Below, piece by piece: positions 13,925 through 22,857 of a DNA stretch of 64,000 nucleotides (positions are counted from its first letter, which is position 1; each line of letters starts with the position of its first letter). The position numbers and the translations under genes were made by a program. The notes below the pieces were generated by a model. The model saw nothing but the letters and a program-made list of their open reading frames with translations, made no database searches and was not told the origin of the DNA. The stretch comes from an uncultured Roseateles sp. (GTDB lineage: Bacteria > Pseudomonadota > Gammaproteobacteria > Burkholderiales > Burkholderiaceae_C): positions 1 to 64,000 of the forward strand of contig NZ_CAJYPS010000028.1 of the NCBI RefSeq assembly GCF_913777145.1. Direction: 5' to 3'.

Positions 13925-14815
13925 ATGGCCATCGTCCTTGGCAAACAGGCCCGCTGGCGCACGCTCGCCGGCCACGCGCTGATCTGGGTCTTTCTCGCGC
14001 TCACGCTGTTCCCGCTGCTGGCCGTGGTGTCCATCTCGCTGCGGCCCGGCAACTTCGCGACCGGCAGCCTCATCCCCACCGAGATCAGCCTGGAGCACTG
14101 GAAGCTGGCACTGGGCATCCCCTACCAGGCGGCCGACGGCCACCTGGTGCAGCCGCCCTTCCCGGTGCTGACCTGGCTGTGGAATTCCATCAAGGTGGCG
14201 CTGCTGTCGGCCCTGCTGATCGTGGGCATCTCCACCAGCGCGGCCTATGCGTTCGCGCGCCTGAAGTTCCGCTTCGACCGCGCGGTGCTCAACGGCATGC
14301 TGCTGCTGCAGATGTTCCCGCCGGTGCTGGCGCTGGTGGCCATCTACGCCATCTTCGAAACCATTGGCAGCTACATCCCGGCGCTGGGGCTGGAGACGCA
14401 CGCGGGCCTGGTGCTGGCCTATCTGGGCGGCATAGGCACGCATGTGTGGACCATCAAGGGCTACTTCGAGACCATTCCCGTCGAGATCGAGGAGAACGCC
14501 AAGGTGGACGGCGCCACGCACTGGCAGGCCTTCTCCCGCGTGCTGCTGCCCATGGCCGTGCCCATCCTGATGGTGGTGTTCGTGCTGGCCTTCATAGGCT
14601 GCATCATCGAGTACCCGGTGGCCTCGGTGCTGCTGCGGGAAGAGTCCCACCTCACACTCGCGGTGGGCTCCAAATACTTCCTGCACGACCAGCGCTTCCT
14701 GTGGGGCGACTTCGCCGCCGCGGCCGTGCTGTCCGGCCTGCCCATCACCGCGGTCTTTCTGCTGGCCCAGCGCTGGATCGTGTCCGGCCTGACCGCCGGC
14801 GGCGTCAAGGGCTGA
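13925..14815 (+). CDS. malG: Maltose ABC transporter permease MalG
   Basis: 296 residues with six predicted membrane helices; second permease of the maltodextrin importer. The EAA loop [21 protein letters not shown] is at about residues 190-210, and the C-terminus [11 protein letters not shown] is the typical MalG tail that reaches into the pore near MalK. It starts 3 bases after the malF stop, so it is co-translated in the malKEFG operon. The amylase gene follows after 5 bases. Confidence 0.95.
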   Translation: MAIVLGKQARWRTLAGHALIWVFLALTLFPLLAVVSISLRPGNFATGSLIPTEISLEHWKLALGIPYQAADGHLVQPPFPVLTWLWNSIKVALLSALLIVGISTSAAYAFARLKFRFDRAVLNGMLLLQMFPPVLALVAIYAIFETIGSYIPALGLETHAGLVLAYLGGIGTHVWTIKGYFETIPVEIEENAKVDGATHWQAFSRVLLPMAVPILMVVFVLAFIGCIIEYPVASVLLREESHLTLAVGSKYFLHDQRFLWGDFAAAAVLSGLPITAVFLLAQRWIVSGLTAGGVKG

Positions 14816-14820
14816 CCCCG

Positions 14821-17214
14821 ATGATGACTCTGATGACCCGGGCGCTGGCCGCCCTGCTGAGCCTCGCGCCGCTGCTGGCCAGCGCCGCCTGCATCGCGCC
14901 GCCGCTCGGCGACACCACGCTCTACCTGCGCGGCGGTCTGAACAACTGGTCGGCCGACGACGACTACGCCTTCCAGTTCCACTGCGACGCCTACTACCTG
15001 AACCTCAGCGCCGACCGGCCGCAGGAGTTCAAGATCGCCGACGAGGCCTGGACGACTGCCGCCACGCTGGGCGCAGACGCGCAAGGCCGCGTCGCCCGCG
15101 GCGCGGCCGCGGTGGGCAATCTGCGCGGCGACTTCCACGGCGCCCACACGCTCAAGCTGGCCTTTGATGCCCAGGGCCAGCCCAGCCTGAACATCGGCCC
15201 GCCCAGCTTCAAGCCGACGCGCAGCGCCGCGGCGCTGGACCCCATCACGCGCGCCGTGCGCTTCGACTCGCGCGAGCCTCAGCACAAGGCCCCGTTCGGC
15301 GCGGTGAGCGCCGGCACCACTGTGCAGTTCGCTCTGCAGGGGCCGGCGAACCTGAGCGATGCCACGCTGGTGATCGCGCGCCGCACGCTGACCGGCAACC
15401 AGGAGCAGCTGGACTACAGCGAGCTCGCCCGCGTGCCGCTGAAGCGCGAGCGCGGCCTGTGGCGTGCGAGCTGGCATTTCGAGCAGCCCGCCGTCTACGG
15501 CTACCTGTTCGAGTTCAAGCACCGCGGCCAGACCTGGGTGCTGCAGAACAACCGCGACCCGGTCTACTGGACCCGTGAGAAGGGCAGCATGGGGCCAGGT
15601 CTTGTCGAACCCCGCCCGGCCGCAGCCAGCCGGCTGCGCTGGTACCGCCAGACGGTCTATGCGGCCGACTTCCAGGTGCCTGCCTGGGCGCGCGACACGG
15701 TCTACTACTACGTGTTCCCGGAGCGCTTCCGCAACGGCGACGCCAGCAACGACCCCCGCCCCGGCGGCGGCCGGCCACAGGACCGCTACCAGAACCATGA
15801 CGTGGAGCACCACGCGCGCTGGAACGAGCGGCCCTCCCGCCCCGCTACATCCGGAGAAAAGGGCGACGGCTCGGACGGCCTCTACAACAACGACTTCTTC
15901 GGCGGCGACCTGGCCGGCCTGATCGAGAAGCTCGACTACATCCAGGGCCTGGGCGCTAACGCGATCTACATGACGCCGGTGTTCCGCGCGGCCAGCAACC
16001 ACAAGTACGACACGGCCGACTACAAGACCATAGACCCGGCCTTCGGCAGCAACGCCGACTTTGAGCGCCTGTGCGCCGAGGCCGCCAAACGCGGCATACG
16101 CGTGATTCCCGACACCTCGCTGAACCATGTGGGCAGCGACTCGCCCTACTTCAACCGCTTCAACAACTACCCGGCGGGTGGCGCCTTCGATGGCGGCCAC
16201 CCCAACCCGGCGTCGCCCTATGCGAGCTGGTTCAAGTTCAAGGCCGGCGAGACCGAGCCCGACAAGCAGTACCAGGGCTGGGTGGGTGTGGCCGACCTGC
16301 CGGAGCTGGACAAGAACAGCCCCGCCTTCCGCGCCTTCGCCTATGGCGACCCGGACTCCGTGACCCGGCTGTGGCTGCAGCGCGGCGCCGCCGGCTGGCG
16401 CATGGACGTGGCGCCCTGGGTGCCGGACGACTTCTGGCGCGAATGGCGCCGCGCGGTGAAGGCCACCAAGCCCGACGCGCTGACCATCGCCGAGACCTGG
16501 TTCGATGCGTCCAAGTTCTTCCTGGGCGACGAGTTCGACAGCACGATGAACTACATCTTCCGCAACGCGGTGCTGGACTACGCCAGGGGCCTGTCCGCGC
16601 GCAAGGCCTATGCGTCGCTGGAGCTGATACGCGAGGCCTACCCGCCGCAGGCCTTCTTCGCGCTGATGAACCTGCTGTCCACCCACGACCAGCCGCGCGC
16701 CCTCCACCACTTCGGCGCCGACGACCACAGCAGCGCGCAAGACCTGGCCCAGGCCAAGCAGCGCCTGCGCCTGGCGCTGCTGTTCCAGATGAGCTATCCC
16801 GGCTCGCCCACGATCTACTACGGCGATGAGGTGGGCCTGGGCGGCGGCGAAGACCCGGACAACCGCCGCCCCTACCCCTGGGCCGATCAGGGCGGCCAGC
16901 CCGACGAGGCCCTGCTGGCCGACGTGAAGCGCCTGGTCGCACTGCGCCAGCAACTGCCGGTGCTGCGCCATGGCCGCCTGCTGGCGCCGGTCTACCAGGA
17001 CGATCAGGTGCTGGTGCTGGCCCGCCAGGATGGCAACACCTGGGCGCTGACTGCGTTCAACAACAGCCCTTCGGCACGACGCGTGCGGCTCACGCTGCCC
17101 TTCCAGGCGGCCACCCTGCGCGATGCGCTGGGCGGCCAGACGCTGCGCCCGCAGGGCCGACGCCTGACGCTGGACCTGCCGCCGCTGTTCGGGCGCGTGC
17201 TGATCGCGCCCTGA
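14821..17214 (+). CDS. Secreted GH13 alpha-amylase / neopullulanase-like glucan hydrolase
   Basis: 797 residues with a signal peptide (MMTLMTRALAALLSLAPLLASA). An N-terminal beta-rich part (about 20-280), starting with a carbohydrate-binding-like stretch (TTLYLRGGLNNWSADDDYAF), leads to a GH13 barrel from VYYYVFPERFRNGD: region I DTSLNHVG (about 430), region II GWRMDVAPW with the nucleophile Asp (about 526), region III TIAETW with the acid Glu (about 557), region IV LSTHDQPR (about 620), then PGSPTIYYGDEVG. An all-beta C-terminal domain ends it. It lies 5 bp behind malG, so it probably acts in the periplasm or outside on maltodextrins that MalEFGK then imports. The exact specificity (alpha-amylase, neopullulanase or cyclomaltodextrinase) cannot be set from sequence. 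Upstream in-frame sequence belongs to malF/malG in another frame and is not part of the gene. Confidence 0.9.
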   Translation: MMTLMTRALAALLSLAPLLASAACIAPPLGDTTLYLRGGLNNWSADDDYAFQFHCDAYYLNLSADRPQEFKIADEAWTTAATLGADAQGRVARGAAAVGNLRGDFHGAHTLKLAFDAQGQPSLNIGPPSFKPTRSAAALDPITRAVRFDSREPQHKAPFGAVSAGTTVQFALQGPANLSDATLVIARRTLTGNQEQLDYSELARVPLKRERGLWRASWHFEQPAVYGYLFEFKHRGQTWVLQNNRDPVYWTREKGSMGPGLVEPRPAAASRLRWYRQTVYAADFQVPAWARDTVYYYVFPERFRNGDASNDPRPGGGRPQDRYQNHDVEHHARWNERPSRPATSGEKGDGSDGLYNNDFFGGDLAGLIEKLDYIQGLGANAIYMTPVFRAASNHKYDTADYKTIDPAFGSNADFERLCAEAAKRGIRVIPDTSLNHVGSDSPYFNRFNNYPAGGAFDGGHPNPASPYASWFKFKAGETEPDKQYQGWVGVADLPELDKNSPAFRAFAYGDPDSVTRLWLQRGAAGWRMDVAPWVPDDFWREWRRAVKATKPDALTIAETWFDASKFFLGDEFDSTMNYIFRNAVLDYARGLSARKAYASLELIREAYPPQAFFALMNLLSTHDQPRALHHFGADDHSSAQDLAQAKQRLRLALLFQMSYPGSPTIYYGDEVGLGGGEDPDNRRPYPWADQGGQPDEALLADVKRLVALRQQLPVLRHGRLLAPVYQDDQVLVLARQDGNTWALTAFNNSPSARRVRLTLPFQAATLRDALGGQTLRPQGRRLTLDLPPLFGRVLIAP

Positions 17215-17282
17215 CCTTGTGCGCGTGCCGGGCAAAGGCCGGCCGCCGGAAAGTTCACGCGGCGCTGGCATCATGGCGCGTC

Positions 17283-18152
17283 ATGCCCGCCCCAGACCGC
17301 CGCCGCTTTCTTGCCGCGACGCTGCTCGCGCCCAGCGCGTGGGCGGCAGAGCAGACCGCCGAGGTCACGCTGCCACGCCACCTGCGGGCGACCGATCCGC
17401 AGCTGCCCTATGTGCGTCAGCTGGTGCAGCTGGCGCTGAGCAAGGCCGGCAGCCCGCGATCGGTTCGGCTGATCGATCTGGAGATGGCCCAGGGCCGCAG
17501 CCTGGTGGAACTGGCCCAGGGCCGCAGCGCCTTCGACCTGATGTGGACCGTGACCGACCGGCAGCGCGAAAGCTCGGGCCTGATCCCGGTGCGCTTTCCC
17601 ATAGACCGCGGACTGATGGGCTGGCGCCTGCTGCTGGTACGCGCCCGCGAGCTGCCGCGCTGGCGCCGCGTCGACCTGGACACGCTGCGCCAGCGCACCG
17701 CCGGCCAGGGCCATGACTGGCCGGACACCGCGGTGCTGCGTGCCAACGGCCTGCCGGTGGCCACCAGCAGCAGCTACGAATCGCTGTTCCGCATGCTGGG
17801 CACCGGCCGCTTCGACTACTTCCCGCGCTCCATCCTGGAGGTGGACGCCGAGCTGGCCGGCAACGCCCAGCCGGAGCTGGCCATCGCGCCGGGCGTGCTG
17901 CTGCACTACCCGGCCGCGGCCTATCTGTTCGTGAGCCCGCGTCGCCCGGAACTCGCCGAGGAGTTGGCCCGCGGCCTGGACCTGGCCGCGGCGGACGGCA
18001 GCTTCCAGCGCCTGCACCGCGACTTCTTCGGTCCCCTGCTGCGTGCCCACCCGGTGGCGCACGAGCTGGTGATACGCCTCAACAACCCGCTGCTGCCCGA
18101 CAAGACCCCTCTGCAGCGCCACGAGCTGTGGCTGCAGCCGGGCGAGGCCTGA
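17283..18152 (+). CDS. Orphan periplasmic solute-binding protein, family 3-like
   Basis: 289 residues from the ATG at 17283, chosen because MPAPDRRRFLAATLLAPSAWAAEQ is a good Tat-like signal peptide (RRRFL followed by a hydrophobic run). The rest looks like a two-lobed amino-acid-type binding protein (YVRQLVQLALSKAG; LMWTVTDRQRESSGLIPVRFPIDRG; SSYESLFRMLGTGRFDYFPRSILEVDAEL). No permease or ATPase for it is nearby, so it may be a sensor or accessory protein rather than a transporter subunit. It lies 68 bp after the amylase stop and converges with the halogenase gene. No specific ligand can be named. Confidence 0.7.
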   Translation: MPAPDRRRFLAATLLAPSAWAAEQTAEVTLPRHLRATDPQLPYVRQLVQLALSKAGSPRSVRLIDLEMAQGRSLVELAQGRSAFDLMWTVTDRQRESSGLIPVRFPIDRGLMGWRLLLVRARELPRWRRVDLDTLRQRTAGQGHDWPDTAVLRANGLPVATSSSYESLFRMLGTGRFDYFPRSILEVDAELAGNAQPELAIAPGVLLHYPAAAYLFVSPRRPELAEELARGLDLAAADGSFQRLHRDFFGPLLRAHPVAHELVIRLNNPLLPDKTPLQRHELWLQPGEA

Positions 18153-18161
18153 GCGAGCGGT

Positions 18162-19679
18162 TCAGGGCCGCGGCGCGGCGCAGTGCTGCGCGATGAACTG
18201 CTCGTGCGTGGGCATCACGTCCACGCAGTTCGCGATCACCTCGCGCACCCCCTGCAGGTAGGCCTCGGTCTCGCGCTCATCGATCAAGTCGGCCAGCGGG
18301 TGGTAGCCCTGGGCATGCAGGCCCTGACCGTGCATCACCTGCAGCCAGCCCACCTCGGCGAACAGCTCAGCCCCCTCGCGCACGATGCGGCCGCGGCTCT
18401 GGTACAGCGCCAGCTTGGCGGCCAGCGTGTCGGGGATGCTCATGTGCCGGCAATGACGCCAAAACTCCGCGTCCTCGCGCTGGTTGACGTGGTAGTGCAG
18501 GATCAGGAAATCGCGGATGCGCTCGTACTCGAAGCGGCTCAGCCGGTTGTATTCGGCGATATCGGCCTCGTCCCAGTGCGTGGTCGGGAAGAACTCGATC
18601 AGGCGCGCGATCGCGGTCTGCACCAGGTGGATGCTGGTGGACTCCAGCGGCTCCATGAAGCCGCTGGCCAGGCCCACGGACACGACGTTGCGGTTCCAGG
18701 CCTGGCGGCGCATGCCGGTCTGGAACTTCAGCAGCCGCGGCTCGGCCGTGGGGCGGCCGTCGAGCTGGCTCATCAGCACGCGCTGGGCCTCGTCCTCGGC
18801 CATGAAGCTGCTGCAGAACACATGGCCGTTGCCGGTGCGGTGCTGCAGTGGAATGCGCCACTGCCAGCCCGCGCTGTGAGCGGTGGAGCGGGTGTAGGGC
18901 AGCAGCGGGCCGGCGCTCTCGCAGGGCACGGCCCAGGCGCGGTCACAGGGCAGCCAGTGTGACCAGTCTTCAAAGCCGGTGCGCAGCACCTGCTCGATCA
19001 GCAGGCCGCGAAAGCCCGAGCAGTCGATGAAGAGCTGGCCGCCAACCTCGCGACCGTCCGCCAGCTTGAGCGACTCGACGCGCCCGCTCAGCCCGCTCAG
19101 GCGCGCATCCACAATGCGGCCCTCGAGGCGGGTCACGCCACGCGCCTCTGCATAGCGGCGCAGGTAGCGCGCATAGAGGCCGGCGTCGAAATGGAAGGCG
19201 TAAGCAATCTCGCCCAGTGGCGAGTTGCCGGCATCGGCCACCGGGCGCATGAAGCGGTTCTTCAGCGCGGCGGCCCGGGTGATGGAGTAGTCCGCCAGAT
19301 CACCGGCACGGCCCTGCAGATGCAGCTTGCGCCAGTAGTGCTCGAAGGCCACGGTGTTGAGCGTCTGGCCGATGCGGCCGAAGCCATGCATGTAGCGATC
19401 GCCGACGCGGCCCCAGTTCACGAACTCGATCGCGAGCTTGAAGGTCGCCTGCGTCTCGCGCATGAACTCGTTCTCGTCGATCTCCAGCACCTGGTTGAAG
19501 CGCTGGATCATGGGAATGGTGGCCTCACCCACCCCCACGGTGCCGATCTCGTCGGACTCCACGACGGTGATCCGCACCTGCTGCTTGAGCAGCTTGGACA
19601 GCGCCGCAGCCGCCATCCAGCCGGCCGTGCCACCGCCGACGATGACGACCTCGCGCACCAGGGCTTGCGTGTCTTGCAT
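18162..19679 (-). CDS. Flavin-dependent halogenase of the tryptophan-halogenase family
   Basis: 505 residues. Start set at ATG 19679 (MQDTQALVREVVIVGGG), with GGAGAG 6 bases upstream. The FAD fold shows GGGTAG (residues 15-20). The halogenase signature WQWRIP (272-277) and the active-site lysine in ATFKLAIEFVNW (Lys81, aligning with Lys79 of PrnA) are intact, and GFMEPLEST (340-348) carries the conserved Glu. So the key residues for making and holding a lysine chloramine are present, and flavin-dependent halogenation of an aromatic substrate is plausible, though no substrate can be named. The gene follows a TonB receptor in the same direction (78-bp gap holding a hairpin) inside a maltodextrin locus, as known for several halogenases of sugar-related TonB loci, rather than a pyrrolnitrin-like cluster. 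No flavin reductase is next to it. Confidence 0.88.
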   Translation of the reverse strand: MQDTQALVREVVIVGGGTAGWMAAAALSKLLKQQVRITVVESDEIGTVGVGEATIPMIQRFNQVLEIDENEFMRETQATFKLAIEFVNWGRVGDRYMHGFGRIGQTLNTVAFEHYWRKLHLQGRAGDLADYSITRAAALKNRFMRPVADAGNSPLGEIAYAFHFDAGLYARYLRRYAEARGVTRLEGRIVDARLSGLSGRVESLKLADGREVGGQLFIDCSGFRGLLIEQVLRTGFEDWSHWLPCDRAWAVPCESAGPLLPYTRSTAHSAGWQWRIPLQHRTGNGHVFCSSFMAEDEAQRVLMSQLDGRPTAEPRLLKFQTGMRRQAWNRNVVSVGLASGFMEPLESTSIHLVQTAIARLIEFFPTTHWDEADIAEYNRLSRFEYERIRDFLILHYHVNQREDAEFWRHCRHMSIPDTLAAKLALYQSRGRIVREGAELFAEVGWLQVMHGQGLHAQGYHPLADLIDERETEAYLQGVREVIANCVDVMPTHEQFIAQHCAAPRP

Positions 19680-19705
19680 GAACAACTCTCCGTTGAAGCG
19701 AAACA

Positions 19706-19734
19706 GCCCCTGGCCGGACATGCCGGACAGGGGC
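19706..19734 (-). repeat. Intercistronic hairpin between TonB receptor and halogenase
   Basis: Outer arms GCCCCTG / CAGGGGC (19706-19712 and 19728-19734) and inner arms CCGG / CCGG around ACATG, with one G-A mismatch. No T-run follows on the minus strand. It may protect the receptor mRNA or lower expression of the halogenase relative to the receptor. Confidence 0.5.
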
Positions 19735-19757
19735 CGTGGACGCGACCCGTTGCGGGA

Positions 19758-22568
19758 TCAGAACTTGTAGTTCACGCCCATCAGATAGGTCTTGCCGTAC
19801 TTGACGTTCTTGGACGGATCCAGCGGCGACTGCTTGTACTCCGTGTACGGCTCGTTGTTGACGTTGTTGGCCTGCAGCAGCAGGGTCACGCCCTTCAACC
19901 AGCCGTCGCGGAAGTTGTAGGAGATCTGCGCGTCGGTGATGCGCTCGGCCTTGATGTAGATGAGCTGGCTGTCACCGTACTGGTCGCTGATGGAGCCGAC
20001 GAAGTCGGTGCGGTAGCGCTGGCCGACGCGGGCCTCGAAGCCCCACTTCTCGAAGTACAGCGCCCAGCCACGGGTCTCCTTGGACAGGCCCGGCATGGGC
20101 AGCGTCGCCGTGGTCAGGCCGCTGTTGAAGCCGGAGCTGGGCAGCTTCAGCGCGCTGTTGGTGCGCGAGTAGTTGCCCTGCACGCCGAAGCCGTCCAGCC
20201 AGGAGCTCAGCAGGTTCAGCGGCAGCGACGCGGCCAGTTCCACACCGCTGATGTTGCCGCCGTCGCCGTTCACCGGCGCGGTGCGCAGACCCACCGGGCT
20301 GGCCGGCGTGGGCGTGTTGGCCGTGATGTAGGGCGAGAAGTCATACACCTGGGGCACGCGCAGGATGTAGGTGCTGAGCTTCTTGTAGAAGCCGGCCACG
20401 CTCATATAGGCCTGCTTGCCCCAGTACTTCTCGTAGGACAGGTCCAGTGCGGTCGCGCGGAAGGGCTTGAGCTCGGGGTTGCCGCCGTTGCCGGTGATCA
20501 GGCGGCTGGTGGCGTCCACGTTGAAGTCCAGGCTGGCGCGCATGTCGTCCAGCGTCGGACGGGCCAGCTGACGCGCCAGGCCGAAGCGCAGCGTGTTGCC
20601 GTTGCCGAAGTCACCCACCAGGTTCATGCTGGGCAGCACGTCGTAGTACTTCTTGCCCAGCGTGACCGTGCCGAGGTTGCAGACGTCGTTGGGGCAGGCC
20701 TGCGTGCGGTCGGCGCTGAAGGCGGTGGAGCTCTGGTCGGTATGCACCAGCTGCGCACCGGCATTGCCGCGCACCGGGATGCCGCCGATGGTGCTGTCGA
20801 TGGAGAACTTGGCGTAGCCCGTGGCGACCTTCTCGCTGACCACCCAGTTCTTGTTCGCGATGTCCGGCACCAGCTTGGACGCGATGGTGTAGACCGTGCC
20901 GACCGAGCCGTCCGGGTTCCAGGCCACGTAGGGCGTGCCGGTCTGGGGTGCGACCGCGGCCGCGCCGCCGGGCACCGCGACCGCAGCGAACGGATCGTTG
21001 GCCGCCCCCACCAGCAGACGACCCTCCACATAGGTGCGGGTCTTCTTGCGGTCGGAGTAGTTGAAGCCCAGCTCCATCTCGCTGAACACGCTGCCGCTCA
21101 GGCTGCGCTTGCCGCTCAGGCGGAAGGCGTTCAGCTTGTCGTCGGTGCTGGCGACCTTGGAGTAACCGGCCTGCGGCAGCGCCGCGCCACCGCCCCAGCC
21201 TTCCACGTCGGTCAGCTTGATCTTGTTCAGGTCATCCAGGCCGTAGGGGAAGGTGTACTTCGCGCTCTGCACGCTGGTGCCGTCGAAGCCGGTCCAGGAC
21301 ACATTGCCGCACAGCGCCGGGTTGGCCTTGCAGTTGCCGGCCAGGCCGGCCGTGGTTTCCAGGTGGGGGGCGTTGCGCTTGGCCTCGGAGGTGGCCAGGT
21401 CCAGCACGCCGGTCCAGTCGCCCATCACCAGCTGGTTGTTCCAGCCAATGGAGTGCACCTTGTCGTGGTTGGCATTCACGTCGTTGCGCGACACGGCCTT
21501 GAAGCCGTTGATCGAGCCGGCGGTGATGACGCCATTGGTCACGGTGGTCGGCGTGACCGTGGTGCCGCCGTAGTTCTGGCCCCACTCGGGGAAGGCCGGC
21601 GCCAGCGGGATCTGGGCGCCCTGCTCCAGCTGCGTGGAGTCGAACTTGGTGGCGAACACGTCCAGCGTGCTGCTGAAGTTCTTGTTGGGCTTGTACTGCA
21701 GCGTGCCCATGAAGGCGTCGCGCTTCTGATCGCCGCTGTCCACCAGGTCATTGAAGCCGCCCGGCGCCTTGCCCAGAGTGGCCACGGGGCAGCCGTTGTT
21801 GTTGCCCTGCGGGCAGACGTCGTTCACGCCCCAGGACTCGAACTTCTGCTGCACGCCCAGGGTTTCCTTCAGGCGCGCAAAGCCCAGCGCCACACCGATG
21901 GTGCGGTCGGCGAACTGGTCGATGTAGGCGAGGTTGACGCGCGAACCGCTGCCGGCCGGCGTGCTCAGGCCCTTGCCCAGCTTCACGTCGCGATAGTTCA
22001 CCGCCACCACGCGATTGGCGAAGTTCAGCGGGCGGGCGGTCTCCATGTTGATGGTGGCCGACAGCCCCTGGCCCACCAGGCCAGCATCCGGCGTCTTGTA
22101 CAGCGTCACGCCGCTCATCAGCTCGGACGGGTACTGGTCGAACTCGACATAGCGGCTGTCACCGGTGGAGACCTGCTCGCGGCCGTTCAGCAGCGAGGTT
22201 GCGAAGTCGGGCGCGAAGCCGCGCACGCTGATCGCCGACGCGCGGCCGTTCACACGCTGCGCCGCCACGCCCGGCAGGCGGGCGATGGACTCGGCGATGC
22301 TGGTGTCGGGCAGCTTGCCGATGTCCTCGGCCGAGATCGCCTCGACGATGGAATCGCTGTTGCGCTTGACCGAGATTGCGTCCTCGATGCCCTTGCGTAT
22401 GCCCGTGACGGTCACAGTCTCCAGCTGCTGTGCGGGCGCCTGGGCCTGCTGGGCACTGGCGGCCGCCGCGGCCGCCAGCAACATGCAGCCCACCGCCACC
22501 GGGCGGCTGCGGAACCGCTCACCCGCCTGGGCGCGACCCGACGCGCATTTCTGCGTGCTCTTGCTCAT
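19758..22568 (-). CDS. TonB-dependent outer-membrane receptor, Xanthomonas/Caulobacter type, probable maltodextrin uptake
   Basis: 936 residues from ATG 22568 (GGAG 6 bases upstream). A signal peptide (about residues 1-39, ending ASAQQAQA) is followed by a TonB-box-like segment (LETVTVTGIRKGIEDA), a plug domain (SAEDIGKLPDTSIAESIARLPGV, ISVRGFAPDFATSLLNGREQVSTG) and a long beta barrel ending in aromatic YKF. The plug motifs are those of the TonB-Xanth-Caul family (TIGR01782), whose members often import oligosaccharides. Neighbours (amylase, MalEFGK, two glucokinases) make alpha-glucan oligomers the likely substrate; this is inference. Co-directional with the halogenase downstream; glk upstream is cut off by a terminator. 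Confidence 0.9.
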   Translation of the reverse strand: MSKSTQKCASGRAQAGERFRSRPVAVGCMLLAAAAAASAQQAQAPAQQLETVTVTGIRKGIEDAISVKRNSDSIVEAISAEDIGKLPDTSIAESIARLPGVAAQRVNGRASAISVRGFAPDFATSLLNGREQVSTGDSRYVEFDQYPSELMSGVTLYKTPDAGLVGQGLSATINMETARPLNFANRVVAVNYRDVKLGKGLSTPAGSGSRVNLAYIDQFADRTIGVALGFARLKETLGVQQKFESWGVNDVCPQGNNNGCPVATLGKAPGGFNDLVDSGDQKRDAFMGTLQYKPNKNFSSTLDVFATKFDSTQLEQGAQIPLAPAFPEWGQNYGGTTVTPTTVTNGVITAGSINGFKAVSRNDVNANHDKVHSIGWNNQLVMGDWTGVLDLATSEAKRNAPHLETTAGLAGNCKANPALCGNVSWTGFDGTSVQSAKYTFPYGLDDLNKIKLTDVEGWGGGAALPQAGYSKVASTDDKLNAFRLSGKRSLSGSVFSEMELGFNYSDRKKTRTYVEGRLLVGAANDPFAAVAVPGGAAAVAPQTGTPYVAWNPDGSVGTVYTIASKLVPDIANKNWVVSEKVATGYAKFSIDSTIGGIPVRGNAGAQLVHTDQSSTAFSADRTQACPNDVCNLGTVTLGKKYYDVLPSMNLVGDFGNGNTLRFGLARQLARPTLDDMRASLDFNVDATSRLITGNGGNPELKPFRATALDLSYEKYWGKQAYMSVAGFYKKLSTYILRVPQVYDFSPYITANTPTPASPVGLRTAPVNGDGGNISGVELAASLPLNLLSSWLDGFGVQGNYSRTNSALKLPSSGFNSGLTTATLPMPGLSKETRGWALYFEKWGFEARVGQRYRTDFVGSISDQYGDSQLIYIKAERITDAQISYNFRDGWLKGVTLLLQANNVNNEPYTEYKQSPLDPSKNVKYGKTYLMGVNYKF

Positions 22569-22673
22569 CCTTGTCTCCTTGGTTTCTTGCTCACCGGCAA
22601 GCAGCCCCGATGCATTGCAGCGCTCACGCGCCCTCTGGACACCGAAAACCCATAGCCTCAAGGCCAATTTGTA

Positions 22674-22690
22674 CCAAAACTAGATTTTGG
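22674..22690. promoter_or_regulatory. Palindromic operator-like site upstream of the TonB receptor
   Basis: CCAAAACTAGATTTTGG: perfect 6-bp arms around 5 bases, 106-122 bp before the receptor start. It is different from the HexR-like palindromes of the locus and may bind a second regulator, such as a LacI-type protein encoded outside the window. The rest of 22569-22785 is AT-richer than the surroundings and shows no ORF. Confidence 0.5.
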
Positions 22691-22785
22691 ACTTTATTTG
22701 CGTAAACCCTAGGCGTTGCGACAAAACGACCTGATTTCGGGTCGATACCAAGGGATAACCCGCATATAACGCATTGCAATCGATA

Positions 22786-22823
22786 AAAACAAAAGGCGAC
22801 ACACCCTGGGGTGTGTCGCCTTT
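22786..22823 (-). terminator. Strong rho-independent terminator after glk
   Basis: 15-bp perfect stem (22792-22806 with 22809-22823; core GGCGACACACCC) followed on the minus strand by TTTTGTTTTT (22791 down to 22782). It separates glk from the TonB receptor in the same direction, so the receptor must have its own promoter. Confidence 0.9.
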
Positions 22824-22837
22824 GTAGTGTGACTACA
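22823..22837. promoter_or_regulatory. HexR-like operator between glk and its terminator
   Basis: TGTAGTGTGACTACA, perfect 6-bp arms with a 3-base centre, the same half-sites as at 9597. It lies 21 bp after the glk stop and 255-269 bp before the TonB receptor start, directly against the terminator stem. The place is unusual for a repressor site. Confidence 0.55.
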
Positions 22838-22857
22838 GAAACTACGGAAACCCGACT

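Noticed and set aside
12068..14686. An 872-residue minus-strand frame
   Set aside because: Antisense to malE, malF and malG, with His/Gln/Arg-rich low-complexity sequence and no family features.
13012..14820. N-terminal extension of the amylase frame into malF/malG
   Set aside because: The sequence is out-of-frame malF/malG translation; the signal peptide at 14821 gives the real start.
14461..17274. A 937-residue minus-strand frame opposite the amylase
   Set aside because: No domain, composition of an antisense frame; the plus-strand GH13 protein with all four conserved regions explains the DNA.
19191..22655. An 1154-residue plus-strand frame opposite the TonB receptor
   Set aside because: Antisense shadow of the receptor and part of the halogenase; no recognisable motif.
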